Source: an uncultured Candidatus Melainabacteria bacterium
GTDB taxonomy: Bacteria; Cyanobacteriota; Vampirovibrionia; Gastranaerophilales; Gastranaerophilaceae
Reading direction: 5' to 3'
Length of the DNA: 46,264 nucleotides
Assembly (NCBI GenBank): GCA_934777245.1
Contig: CAKVND010000012.1
Coordinates: 1-46,264 of the forward strand
The translations under genes were made by a program, and so were the position numbers. Of this stretch, positions 34,591-43,286 are shown one piece after another; within the stretch, counting starts at the first letter, position 1; each line of letters opens with the position of its first letter. Below the pieces are notes generated by a model. It was not told the DNA's origin, ran no database searches, and was given only the letters and a program-made list of their open reading frames with translations.

Positions 34591-34794
34591 TTAATTATTA
34601 CTTAATACAAGTCGAAATGTTGCCAAATTTTTAATTGATAACATTTTATGTTTATTTGCTTGTCTATCTGAAATTGCAAAAATTCTGCAAATTCTTTGAA
34701 TTTCTTCGACGTCTTTTCTAGAATTCAATTTATAAACATTTTTAATAGGATCTGCGATAACTGACATTGTAGCATTTAATTCTTTTTCGTTCAT
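34591..34794 (-). CDS. Small hypothetical protein (67 aa)
   Basis: The 67-residue product is charged and probably all helical, with MSVIADPIKNVYKLNSRKD and RICRIFAISDRQANKHKML. No family recognised, no signal peptide. AAGGAAA precedes the ATG, composite promoter copy 3 lies just upstream and a terminator follows, so the gene is well framed by signals. It diverges from the HEAT-repeat gene. Confidence 0.65.
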   Translation of the reverse strand: MNEKELNATMSVIADPIKNVYKLNSRKDVEEIQRICRIFAISDRQANKHKMLSIKNLATFRLVLSNN

Positions 34795-34819
34795 TATTGT
34801 TTCCTTATAAAATCTTCTT

Positions 34820-34884
34820 ATATATATAAAGTATTTCCCTTTCTAAAAATTGCCTTTTTTCTTTCATTTGTTAAGAATTGTAAA
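34820..34884 (-). promoter_or_regulatory. HLR1-like box plus composite promoter, copy 3
   Basis: Minus strand: TTTACAATTCTTAACAAA (one mismatch to HLR1, 34867-34884), 12 nt, GGCAATTTTT, then TACTTTATATATA. Nearly identical in layout to copy 2. Confidence 0.65.
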
Positions 34885-34952
34885 AAACAATTTTTATTTT
34901 CTTGTTTTTCATTACATTTGATAAACTAATATGTTTGTAGTATTTTACTCTT

Positions 34953-35894
34953 GTGGATAATAAAATTCTGGATTTTAGTGTAATATTAGAAAAATGTGGA
35001 GTTGGAATTGCGACTCCGCAAGAAGTTATTACAAATATTACAAATTTAGAAGAATTTTACGACGATAATGAGCTTGTTGAAATTTATAATTACTTTTTAA
35101 GCAACGTTACAAATCCTGAAATATTAACCGGTGTAATTAAACTTGCAGATGCGCACAAAGCATCTTCAACTCTTTCAATATTACTTAACCTGTTATTACT
35201 CAAAAATTTTGAATGCGAAGATACAGATAGCATGATTAACACTCGCGTAATGTGCGCTAAAGCTATTTCTAACTATAAAGATACTTCTACTGTTGGAGTG
35301 CTTTTATATTGCTTGAATAACAAGGACGAAAATTATAAAATACGCTTGGCATGCGCAGACGCGTTGGGCAGAATTGGCGATAGATTTGCCGTTGAACCGC
35401 TAATTGACGTCGTACAAGATGAAGACGAAAAATCGGTTTATGTGAAAGAATCTGCAACCTTTGCTTTGGGACTTTTGGGTGATACAAGTGCAATTGATCC
35501 ATTGGTTGCGATTATGGAATCAAAACAAGGTCTGTGGGATAAATTTTCCTTCCTCAAAGAAAAAATCATTGAAGCTTTAGGAAAACTTAATATAAACAAT
35601 AAGAAAGTCTTAAAAGTTCTTAAGAATTCGATGCTAGATCCTTCTCCAATGGTAAGAATTAATACTATTGAAGCTTTGATGAACAGCGAATATGATGAAG
35701 CGCAAGATTTAATCAGAACAGCTTTAAAAGATGAAGATGAAGAAGTTCAGAGAAATGCGCTTGTTGCTATGTATAATCTGATTGGGCGCGACATTTTAGA
35801 CGAAGTTATTTCACTTCCGGGGTATTCTAATTTTCTAAAAGAAGAAGCGCAAAGTATGATTGAAGAATATGAAGAAGGCGAAGAAGATGAGTAA
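34953..35894 (+). CDS. HEAT-repeat protein
   Basis: The 313-residue protein carries repeated helical pairs of the HEAT/PBS-lyase type: LACADALGRIGDRFAVEPL, ESATFALGLLGDTSAIDPLV, IIEALGKLN, RINTIEALMNSEYDEAQDLI, RNALVAMYNLIG. These form a scaffold for protein binding. The C terminus is very acidic (EEYEEGEEDE). It begins at GTG. A TTGATA, 17 nt, TATTTT promoter ends only 6 nt before this GTG, so the mRNA may be leaderless. It overlaps queC by 8 nt, so it is cotranscribed with queC, the DUF366 gene and the SPOR gene. Confidence 0.85.
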   Translation: MDNKILDFSVILEKCGVGIATPQEVITNITNLEEFYDDNELVEIYNYFLSNVTNPEILTGVIKLADAHKASSTLSILLNLLLLKNFECEDTDSMINTRVMCAKAISNYKDTSTVGVLLYCLNNKDENYKIRLACADALGRIGDRFAVEPLIDVVQDEDEKSVYVKESATFALGLLGDTSAIDPLVAIMESKQGLWDKFSFLKEKIIEALGKLNINNKKVLKVLKNSMLDPSPMVRINTIEALMNSEYDEAQDLIRTALKDEDEEVQRNALVAMYNLIGRDILDEVISLPGYSNFLKEEAQSMIEEYEEGEEDE

Positions 35895-36552
35895 AGCTGT
35901 AATTTTATTATCAGGCGGATTAGATTCATTAGTTGCTTTAGGTTACACGAAAGAAAAATACGGTATAGAGTTAGCTCTTACTTTCGATTATGGACAAAAA
36001 TCCGCTAAACAAGAAATTGAGACATCTAAAAGAATTGCTGAATTTTATAATGTTAAACACAAAGTTATAAAACTCGATTGGCTAAAAGAAATTACACACA
36101 CGTCTTTAGTTTCAGAAGATGAAATTCCTACTGATAATTTAGGAACAAAAGAGAGCGCGTCAAGCGTTTGGGTTCCAAATCGTAATGGATTATTTTTAAA
36201 TATTGCTGCGTCTTTTGCGGACTCTTTCGGATACGATTATATTTTATTCGGCGCAAATAAAGACGAAGGTCAAACCTTTCCTGATAATACAGAAGAATTT
36301 AGAGAACAAATATCTAAAGTATTTGAAAGTTCAACACTTAAAAAGCCTAAGGTTGTCGCTCCCTTGATTAATTATGGCAAGGATGATATAGTTAAAATTG
36401 CGATGAAAAACTCTATTCCATTGGAGCTTGTAAGGAGTTGTTACAGTTCAAAGCCTAAACATTGCGGAGTTTGTGAATCTTGCAGACACCTAAAAAGAGC
36501 TTTACTGAAGAATAAGGGAGAAAAATACATAAGTATTTTATTTGAGGAATAA
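35887..36552 (+). CDS. queC: 7-cyano-7-deazaguanine synthase
   Basis: QueC makes preQ0 from 7-carboxy-7-deazaguanine with ATP and ammonia, a step toward queuosine in tRNA. The 221-residue product has the PP-loop SGGLDS (9-14), FDYGQKSAKQEI, and the C-terminal zinc site C-YSSKPKH-C-GV-C-ES-C-RH. The ATG at 35887 is chosen because the family starts right at this KAVILLSGGLDS; it overlaps the HEAT gene's stop. Neighbouring queD, queE and queF are not in the window. Confidence 0.95.
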   Translation: MSKAVILLSGGLDSLVALGYTKEKYGIELALTFDYGQKSAKQEIETSKRIAEFYNVKHKVIKLDWLKEITHTSLVSEDEIPTDNLGTKESASSVWVPNRNGLFLNIAASFADSFGYDYILFGANKDEGQTFPDNTEEFREQISKVFESSTLKKPKVVAPLINYGKDDIVKIAMKNSIPLELVRSCYSSKPKHCGVCESCRHLKRALLKNKGEKYISILFEE

Positions 36553-37106
36553 TGCATACAAAGTTAATTGAAAAAGAAATTAAGTATATTGGTTCACAAC
36601 TTGCACCACATTGGATTTATAAGAATTTTAAATTGCAAGGCGATGCGATTGTTGCTTTTGTTGGCGAATGCGAAGTTGCTCTAACTGAAATGGTTGATAT
36701 CGAGGATGTTATTAATAATGAACCGATTTATAGCAAATCAATGTTGAGCTTTATTACAGAACAATTCAACGTAAATTTGGTTGAAGGTGTTTTCAGACAA
36801 AGGCTTTTGATATGCATAATAAAAGAATTACTTGAAGAAAGAGGAGTTTTTGTTGTAAGAAACGGTGATGATTTGATGATTGACGGCAGAAAATTATCTG
36901 TTTCTATTGCAACAAAATCAACAACTTCAATTCTTATTCATACCGGTTTGAATATTGTATCAGAAGGTGCGCCTGTAAAAGCTTCCGGTTTAACAAGTGA
37001 ACTTGGTATTACAGATATAAAAGAATTCGCACTAGAAGTTATGAAAAGATATTCAGAAGAATTAGAAGATATTAATTTAGCTAGCACAAAAGTTCGTGGA
37101 GTATAA
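36552..37106 (+). CDS. DUF366 family protein
   Basis: The 184-residue sequence matches the DUF366 pattern: YIGSQLAPHWIY, AFVGECEVALTEMVDIED, MLSFITEQF, FRQRLLICIIKELL, RNGDDLMIDGRKLSVSIATKS, IHTGLNI. The family is of unknown function. Its ATG overlaps the queC stop by one base (TAATG), so production is coupled to QueC. This suggests a role linked to deazaguanine or tRNA modification; that is inference from context only. Confidence 0.8.
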   Translation: MHTKLIEKEIKYIGSQLAPHWIYKNFKLQGDAIVAFVGECEVALTEMVDIEDVINNEPIYSKSMLSFITEQFNVNLVEGVFRQRLLICIIKELLEERGVFVVRNGDDLMIDGRKLSVSIATKSTTSILIHTGLNIVSEGAPVKASGLTSELGITDIKEFALEVMKRYSEELEDINLASTKVRGV

Positions 37107-37111
37107 GTTTA

Positions 37112-37729
37112 ATGGGAAATCAATTTGGTTATAAAAAATACATGAAAAAAGAAGCTCAAAAAGATAATTCTCTTTTAAAAATCTTTGTGCTTTCATTTTT
37201 TGGCATGCTTATTGTTTTTACATTTTTAATTAAATCTTTTTCACCAACAGTTGATACTTCTATAGGAGATTATAAAGATAATTCTGATTTTCAGCAAGAA
37301 GAAGCTGCAAATAATGTAGATGGCAGATTGTCAATGATTCAGAATGAAGACCAAGGACGTAGTTTCTCTGATTTAATGTCAAAACCGGATGATGTTGCGA
37401 CTAAAACTGATGTTCAAAAAGATGTTGTAGTTGAACAACCTAAAAATGCACAAGACAACACTTCTGCAGAAACTCCGACACCACAACCTGTTCAACCGGA
37501 TCCTGTTTATAAAGTTTTTGTAGGTACTTATACTTCTGCTGAACAAGCGAAAGTTGCTAAAGACATTATCCAAGAATCAGGCAACGGCTTAAATCCAATT
37601 GTTAAATGTATTGGTTCAAATAATTATACTCTGCAAGTTGGAATCTTCAAAAATAAACAAAGTGCAGAATCTTTATTGTATACAGTTCAACAGAACCATT
37701 TACCGGGAAGAATTGTACAAGATTATTAA
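37112..37729 (+). CDS. SPOR-domain membrane protein
   Basis: The 205-residue protein has one transmembrane helix (about 25-42, IFVLSFFGMLIVFTFLI), an acidic, Pro/Gln-rich periplasmic linker (about 55-125), and a C-terminal SPOR domain (about 128-203): YKVFVGTYTSAEQAKVAKDI and YTLQVGIFKNKQSAESL. SPOR domains bind denuded glycan strands of peptidoglycan, usually at division sites. It lies 5 nt after the DUF366 gene, and its end overlaps nagA by 4 nt in convergent orientation. Confidence 0.9.
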   Translation: MGNQFGYKKYMKKEAQKDNSLLKIFVLSFFGMLIVFTFLIKSFSPTVDTSIGDYKDNSDFQQEEAANNVDGRLSMIQNEDQGRSFSDLMSKPDDVATKTDVQKDVVVEQPKNAQDNTSAETPTPQPVQPDPVYKVFVGTYTSAEQAKVAKDIIQESGNGLNPIVKCIGSNNYTLQVGIFKNKQSAESLLYTVQQNHLPGRIVQDY

Positions 37730-38610
37730 TGCTTAATTGAAATTATTTCAAACTCGTCATTCCATTCAATTTCGCCCATCGGAGTTATTGAATGATAATT
37801 ATATATATTAGTTATAAATTGAGGTTTAAACATTCCTTTTCTACCAATAATTCTAATAATTTCCGGTAAAAGCTTTGTACTACCGGCAATTGTTCCGTCT
37901 ACCGAAGTTGCTTTTTTGCCATCATAATAAATTTTAGAATCTGCAAAAACGGCCTCTTTCATACTACTATATGTTATTGGCAGTGCATCACTAATCAAAA
38001 TAACTTTATCAGCCGGTTTCGCTTTAAAAAATAATTTCAAAGCTTCATCACTTACGTGTATTCCATCTGCTATAATTTCAGCATAAACATCATCCTCAAC
38101 CATTGCTGAAAGTGCTGTTGAAGTCCCTCTATGAGTTACACCCGACATAGCATTAAAAGTATGCGTAGCTCCATCTACTTGTCCCCAACCAACACAATGC
38201 CCTGCCTGAATTTTGACATTTTTTGATTTTAAATAATCGATTAAACCTTCATCAAGCTCCGGCGCAAGAGTAACTATTTTAATAAAATCATCTTCAATTT
38301 TTTTATAATTTTCAACTGTTAATCTCAAAAAATGTTCAGAATTATGAATTCCTTTCTTTTTGATATTAATAAAAATTCCTTCTAAATGAATACCTAAAAC
38401 CGCATTTGTTTTCTTAGCAGCTTCTTTTATAATTTCTATTTGACGTTTTATATTTTCAACAGAGTCTGTAACCAAAGTAGGAAAAAATCCGCCAATACCA
38501 ATTTCACGAAGTTTTTGTGCAACTTCTATAATCTCTTCTACGTTGCATTTATTAAAATCTACGCCAAACGCGCCATGCATGTGTTGTTCTATTATTAATG
38601 GTGTTTTCAT
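37726..38610 (-). CDS. nagA: N-acetylglucosamine-6-phosphate deacetylase-like (short form)
   Basis: NagA deacetylates GlcNAc-6-phosphate in amino-sugar use and cell-wall recycling. Seen: EQHMHGAFGVDF near the N terminus (HxH type metal start), FFPTLVTDS, GIHLEGIFI with a metal Glu, IQAGHC and THTFNAMSGVTHRG with metal/substrate His, ADGIHVS and LISDALP with the catalytic Asp, then DGTIAGSTKLL. At 294 residues it is about 80 shorter than usual and lacks the N-terminal beta-sandwich half-domain; translation begins at the first barrel strand. Whether it is active is unclear, though all key residues are there. Confidence 0.8.
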   Translation of the reverse strand: MKTPLIIEQHMHGAFGVDFNKCNVEEIIEVAQKLREIGIGGFFPTLVTDSVENIKRQIEIIKEAAKKTNAVLGIHLEGIFINIKKKGIHNSEHFLRLTVENYKKIEDDFIKIVTLAPELDEGLIDYLKSKNVKIQAGHCVGWGQVDGATHTFNAMSGVTHRGTSTALSAMVEDDVYAEIIADGIHVSDEALKLFFKAKPADKVILISDALPITYSSMKEAVFADSKIYYDGKKATSVDGTIAGSTKLLPEIIRIIGRKGMFKPQFITNIYNYHSITPMGEIEWNDEFEIISIKH

Positions 38611-38613
38611 ATT

Positions 38614-38755
38614 GGGAAGGTAATAAGGTAATAGGGTAATAAGGGAATAGGAGGTATTAATATTTTTTATTAAAATTTTGTTTAATTAACATATATTATC
38701 ATTAAATATTTTAAAATCTCTTATTCCCTTATTACCCTATTGCCTTATTACCTTA
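38614..38755. repeat. Inverted repeat built of GGTAATA/GGGAATA words
   Basis: Arms 38614-38655 and 38711-38755 are complementary and made of the same words as the element at 9124-9265; the complement of the right arm shares AATAGGGTAATAAGGGAATA plus AGAGATTTT with it. It fills the murE-nagA gap. Confidence 0.8.
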
Positions 38756-38767
38756 CAAATCTCCTTC

Positions 38768-40237
38768 CTAAACTAATGTTGCTCCAAAGATTTCTCTAAC
38801 TTTTTCTCTGTCATCAAAGTGAATTGTTTCATTTGCCAAAATTTGATAATCTTCATGACCTTTTCCTGCAACAAGAACTACGTCTTTATTTCCTGCTAAT
38901 TTATAAGCTTCTTTAATCGCGAGTTCTCTGTCAGGTTCTACTACGACGTCATTAACACTTCTTAAACCGGCTAAAATATCTGTAATAATTTGTTGCGGAT
39001 CTTCTGAGCGCGGATTATCACTTGTTACAATAATTTTATCTGCCAAGTCTTCTGCAATTCTACCCATTTTAGGACGCTTTGTAGCATCTCTATCACCACC
39101 GCAACCAAATATGCAAATTAATTTACCGTCACTAGGTGTAATATCTCTAGCAGCCTTAAGTACATTTTCCAATCCATCAGGAGTATGCGCATAATCAACA
39201 ATTACAGTAGGTTGATTAATAATAATTTCAAATCTGCCGGCAACGCCTCCAAGATTTTCCATTGTGTTAATAGCTTTTTCTATATCCATGTTTAAGGCTA
39301 AAGCCGTTGTTAAAGCTGCCAAAACATTATAAACGGAGAACATGCCATTCATTTTAAGATTAACTTTATATTCTTTATCTTTTACAATGCAAGTAAAAGA
39401 AGCACCTTTATGATTAAATGTAACGTCTTTTGCTCGAACATCTGCCGGCATGTTCACGCCATAAGTATATACACTAACAGTTGGTGAAATTACTTCCAGA
39501 AATTTTCCTGCATAGGCATCATCTGCATTTATAACTGCAAAATCACCAGCAACAAGTTTTTCAAATAAAAGTGCTTTTGCTTTAAAATAATTATTCATTG
39601 TGATATGGAAATCTAAGTGATCTTGAGTCAAATTCGTAAACACTGCACCATTAAAATCGCAATAATCAACTCTGTGTTGTACAAGAGAATGTGAACTTAC
39701 TTCCATAACAACATTTTTAATATCCTTATCATCAATTTCTGCTAAAATATGTTGTAATTCGGGAGCTTGTGGTGTTGTATGTTTAGCATCATGATAACTG
39801 TCTGATGATGAAAATTTATGTCCCAATGTACCTATTAATGCACATTTTTCACCATTTTCTTCAAATAATTTTTGAATCAAATGCGTTACAGTCGTTTTTC
39901 CGTTTGTTCCGGTAACACCAATTAAATTTAATTTCTTAGAAGGTGAAGAATAAAATAAATCTGCAATTTGTGCAATAACTTCTGATGTATCACTTACAAC
40001 AATCTGTGGAATATCTAAGTTTAAACGTCTTTCAACTACACAAACAGACGCACCATTTGCAACAGCTTCTTCTGCGAATTCATGTCCGTCTACATGTTCA
40101 CCTGTTAAGCAAATAAAAACATCGTTTGGACGTGTTTTCTTTGAATTATAAGAAATGCCCATAACTTCACCGGACAAGTCTTCTCCGTTAACCAATTCTA
40201 TATAATTTAAACTATCAACTAATGTTCTTACTCTCAT
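38768..40237 (-). CDS. murE: UDP-MurNAc-L-Ala-D-Glu:meso-diaminopimelate ligase
   Basis: MurE adds the third amino acid to the peptidoglycan precursor stem. The 489-residue protein has the ATP loop GVTGTNGKTT (107-116), TTPQAPELQ, MEVSSHSL, NLTQDHLDFH and the specificity motif DNPR (407-410), which points to meso-diaminopimelate rather than lysine, fitting a diderm cell wall. It is translated from an ATG overlapping the ftsI stop (TAATG), so PBP and ligase are coupled. Confidence 0.96.
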   Translation of the reverse strand: MRVRTLVDSLNYIELVNGEDLSGEVMGISYNSKKTRPNDVFICLTGEHVDGHEFAEEAVANGASVCVVERRLNLDIPQIVVSDTSEVIAQIADLFYSSPSKKLNLIGVTGTNGKTTVTHLIQKLFEENGEKCALIGTLGHKFSSSDSYHDAKHTTPQAPELQHILAEIDDKDIKNVVMEVSSHSLVQHRVDYCDFNGAVFTNLTQDHLDFHITMNNYFKAKALLFEKLVAGDFAVINADDAYAGKFLEVISPTVSVYTYGVNMPADVRAKDVTFNHKGASFTCIVKDKEYKVNLKMNGMFSVYNVLAALTTALALNMDIEKAINTMENLGGVAGRFEIIINQPTVIVDYAHTPDGLENVLKAARDITPSDGKLICIFGCGGDRDATKRPKMGRIAEDLADKIIVTSDNPRSEDPQQIITDILAGLRSVNDVVVEPDRELAIKEAYKLAGNKDVVLVAGKGHEDYQILANETIHFDDREKVREIFGATLV

Positions 40238-41970
40238 TAATCTATTTTCCCTCCTACCTTATCAGGTTGTAAATTCAAAATTCTTGCAATTTGAGTTGAA
40301 ACTCCTTTGAAAATAGGAGCTGCAACTGTATTTCCCCATACTTCACCACCTTGGGCCGAATCGACAATTACATATATTAAAACTTGCGGATTACTTGAAG
40401 GCATATAACCAACAATGGAAGTGTATAAATTTCTTGTATATCCGCTTCCGTTTTCTTTAGGTTTAATTGAAGTACCGGTTTTCGCTGCAATATTGTAACT
40501 GTCAGATTTAATTGGTGATTTACCGCGATTAATACTTTCTGTTAACAAATCTGTTACAACTCTTGCATGCTCAGGCGTCATAACTTGAACTTTTTTAATC
40601 TTATTTTCTGCTTCTTCCGGCGTATATTTGATGACATGTGGTGTAACTCGAACTCCGTCATTTGCAAGAGCAGAGACTGCCGAAACCATTTGAATAGCTG
40701 TTACAGATGAACCGTATCCATAACCCATTGAAGCAAGGTCTGAAGCATCCCACTTTGAAGGTGATTTTAAAAGTCCTACAGATTCTCCCGGAAGATCTAT
40801 TCCTGTTTTATCGCCAAAACCGAATTTTTTAAGCATGCTGTAATATTCATATTTTCCCATCATTTGAGCAATAATTACAGATGCTACGTTACTAGAATGC
40901 TCAAATAAATAAACTAAATCAATCATTCCCGGATTTGGCTTACGAGCATAATCATAGTTTTTGATTGTCCACCAACCAACTTTAATTTTTCCGGTGTCAT
41001 TGATTTTCGAATATCTGTTAATTTTACCTAATTCAATAGCGGAAGCTACTGTAATCGTTTTAAATGTAGATCCCGGAGGGAAAATATCTGTTAATGTCCA
41101 GTTTTTTATTTGAAAGCTTGTTGCGTTTTTAAAATTGTTAGGGTCAAAATATGGATAAACTGCATACGCTAAAATTTCACCGTTTCTTGGATTCATAACG
41201 ATTACTGCGCCGCGACTGGCTTTCCATTCTTGAATAGATTTCATTAATTCTTTTTCGCAAACATGTTGAACTGCAGCATCTATTGTTAAAATAACATCTT
41301 TTCCCTTTACTGGTTTTGTTACTGCTACAGGATCAGTTGAAATATTATAAATAACTTTACCTTTCGGAGTCATTTCTAAAGGCGAAGCTTTTGTAACACT
41401 TTCTAATTTGTCTTTAGCAGTAAGCTCTACTCCTGATGCTACATCTGCGTCAAAATTATAATAACCTAAAACGTGTGCAGCAAGAGTTCCTTGTGGATAG
41501 GTTCTAATACTCTTTTTATCCATAGGAATTTCGCGTAAATTTAATTTTGCGATTTCATCACGCGTATGTCTGTCAACATTCTTTTTCAAAGATATTACGG
41601 CAATATTTTGACGTAACTTTTCAGTTAAATCTATTTGTGACATTTTTAATATGGGTGCTAACAATTTCGCAAGTTCTTCCGGCGAACGTTCTCCAAAATC
41701 GGCTTTTCTTGCAAAAATATCGTAATATACAGTATCCGTCGCAAGTTTTATACCGTTTCTATCATAAATATTTCCACGCATAACAAAAGAACTTGCACGA
41801 CGTTGGTTTTTAGCTTTCACTCGAAAATGTCTTACATCTAAAACTTGAACAGAAAACAAGTATACCAAAAACAGCAAAATCGCGACTGCAAATACGCACT
41901 GAAACCAAGTTAGTCTATCTGCAAACTGTTTAAAACGATTCGAATTATTGTTACCATTATTATCGCGCAT
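40237..41970 (-). CDS. ftsI: Penicillin-binding protein 2 / FtsI-type transpeptidase
   Basis: A class B penicillin-binding protein cross-linking peptidoglycan, most likely septal. The 577-residue protein has one transmembrane helix (about 24-44), the pedestal domain starting RRASSFVMRGNIYDRNG, and the transpeptidase domain with catalytic STFK (301-304), SSN (359-361) and KTGT (497-500). GGGGAGAAG precedes the ATG. It precedes murE, the usual division-and-cell-wall order, but ftsL and mraW/mraZ do not lie upstream; the gcv operon does. Confidence 0.93.
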   Translation of the reverse strand: MRDNNGNNNSNRFKQFADRLTWFQCVFAVAILLFLVYLFSVQVLDVRHFRVKAKNQRRASSFVMRGNIYDRNGIKLATDTVYYDIFARKADFGERSPEELAKLLAPILKMSQIDLTEKLRQNIAVISLKKNVDRHTRDEIAKLNLREIPMDKKSIRTYPQGTLAAHVLGYYNFDADVASGVELTAKDKLESVTKASPLEMTPKGKVIYNISTDPVAVTKPVKGKDVILTIDAAVQHVCEKELMKSIQEWKASRGAVIVMNPRNGEILAYAVYPYFDPNNFKNATSFQIKNWTLTDIFPPGSTFKTITVASAIELGKINRYSKINDTGKIKVGWWTIKNYDYARKPNPGMIDLVYLFEHSSNVASVIIAQMMGKYEYYSMLKKFGFGDKTGIDLPGESVGLLKSPSKWDASDLASMGYGYGSSVTAIQMVSAVSALANDGVRVTPHVIKYTPEEAENKIKKVQVMTPEHARVVTDLLTESINRGKSPIKSDSYNIAAKTGTSIKPKENGSGYTRNLYTSIVGYMPSSNPQVLIYVIVDSAQGGEVWGNTVAAPIFKGVSTQIARILNLQPDKVGGKID

Positions 41971-41985
41971 ACTTCTCCCCTATAA

Positions 41986-42026
41986 AACAATTCTAGCACA
42001 ATCATAAAGATTAAGCTAGAATTGTT
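41986..42026 (-). terminator. Hairpin between gcvPA and ftsI
   Basis: AACAATTCTAGC/GCTAGAATTGTT is a perfect 12-bp stem, with TTATA after it on minus; it probably ends the gcv transcript just before the ftsI ribosome site. Confidence 0.65.
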
Positions 42027-42047
42027 AAACCTTAGATAAATTAAAAA

Positions 42048-43286
42048 TTATAGCGCTTCTATATAGTCTAAAATTTCTTCTTCAGTATTCATTTCGGTTG
42101 CGCAAACCAAAACTCTTCTATCGTCGATTTTGATTCCGCCTAAAATATCAGCATTTTTTAATTTTGCTAAATATTTATCAGCATCTTCAACTTCAACGAC
42201 AAATTCATTAAAGAAATTTTTGTTCATAGTCCTAACGCCTTTGCCGTTAAGCATTTTAGAAAGTGCATGCGCCATATTCGCAGACAATACACTTGCTTCT
42301 CTAAAGCCTTTTTCGCCCAATAAACTCAAATACAAAGTTGCAGATAGCGCTACTAAAGATTGATTAGAGCAAATATTACTTGTCGCTTTTTCACGTTTGA
42401 TATGTTGTTCTCTGGTTTGAATTGTTAAAGTAAACGCTTGTTCTCCGTCCGCATCAACAGTTCTTCCGACCAAACGTCCCGGAAGTTGGCGCATATAAGC
42501 TTCTTTACAAGCCATATAGCCGGCATGAGGCCCACCAAAACTCATTGAAACTCCAAGAGGTTGAATATCTCCAACAACAATATCAGCTTCAATAGGTGGT
42601 TTAATTACTGCCAGAGCCGATAAGTTAGCACATACTATAAATAAAGTTTCAGGCTTAGTTAAGGCTCTTACTTCTCCGTAATAATCAGGATACTGAACTA
42701 AAACACAGCAATAATCGGCCGTATTTTCAGGTAATTCATCAAACCACTCAACTTCAATACCTTGTGCCCAAGTATAGGTTTTAACAACTTCTTTATACTC
42801 AGGATTAAGCAAATTAGAAACAAGTGCTTTGTTCTTTTTGCCTTTAGCGATTCTGTGTGCCATCAAAATTGCTTCCGCGCAAGCAGAACCACCGTCATAC
42901 ATTGAAGCGTTTGCTATATCCATACCGGTTAATCTTGAAATCATTGTCTGATATTCATATATTATTTGCAAAGTTCCTTGCGAAATTTCAGGCTGATAAG
43001 GAGTATAAGCAGTCAAAAATTCAAACCTTTGCGCAACATAATTTACGCATGCAGGAATAAATTTGTTATAAACTCCACCTCCTAAAAAGTTTGCATACTC
43101 AGTTTTATTCTTTCTTGCAAGCTTTTTAATCGCTTTTTGAGCTTCCATTTCACTTTTCGGATTATATAAATTAAAATCCTTAAACTTTACGGGAATTTGT
43201 TTAAATAAATCTTCAACAGATGCTAATGAAATTTCATCCAGCATTTGTTTTCTAATTTCATCTGTATGTGCTAAAAAATTTTTCAT
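42048..43286 (-). CDS. gcvPA: Glycine dehydrogenase (decarboxylating) subunit 1
   Basis: This is the N-terminal half of the split P-protein of the glycine cleavage system, which decarboxylates glycine and passes the aminomethyl group to lipoyl-GcvH. The 412-residue protein has FLGGGVYNKFIPA, FLTAYTPYQPEISQGTLQ, MYDGGSACAEAILMA, FGGPHAGYMA, RLVGRTVD and EQHIKREKATSNICSNQ. Length is a little under the usual 440-450. The partner gcvPB, which holds the PLP lysine, does not follow: ftsI does. Its ATG overlaps the gcvH stop (TAATG). Confidence 0.95.
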   Translation of the reverse strand: MKNFLAHTDEIRKQMLDEISLASVEDLFKQIPVKFKDFNLYNPKSEMEAQKAIKKLARKNKTEYANFLGGGVYNKFIPACVNYVAQRFEFLTAYTPYQPEISQGTLQIIYEYQTMISRLTGMDIANASMYDGGSACAEAILMAHRIAKGKKNKALVSNLLNPEYKEVVKTYTWAQGIEVEWFDELPENTADYCCVLVQYPDYYGEVRALTKPETLFIVCANLSALAVIKPPIEADIVVGDIQPLGVSMSFGGPHAGYMACKEAYMRQLPGRLVGRTVDADGEQAFTLTIQTREQHIKREKATSNICSNQSLVALSATLYLSLLGEKGFREASVLSANMAHALSKMLNGKGVRTMNKNFFNEFVVEVEDADKYLAKLKNADILGGIKIDDRRVLVCATEMNTEEEILDYIEAL

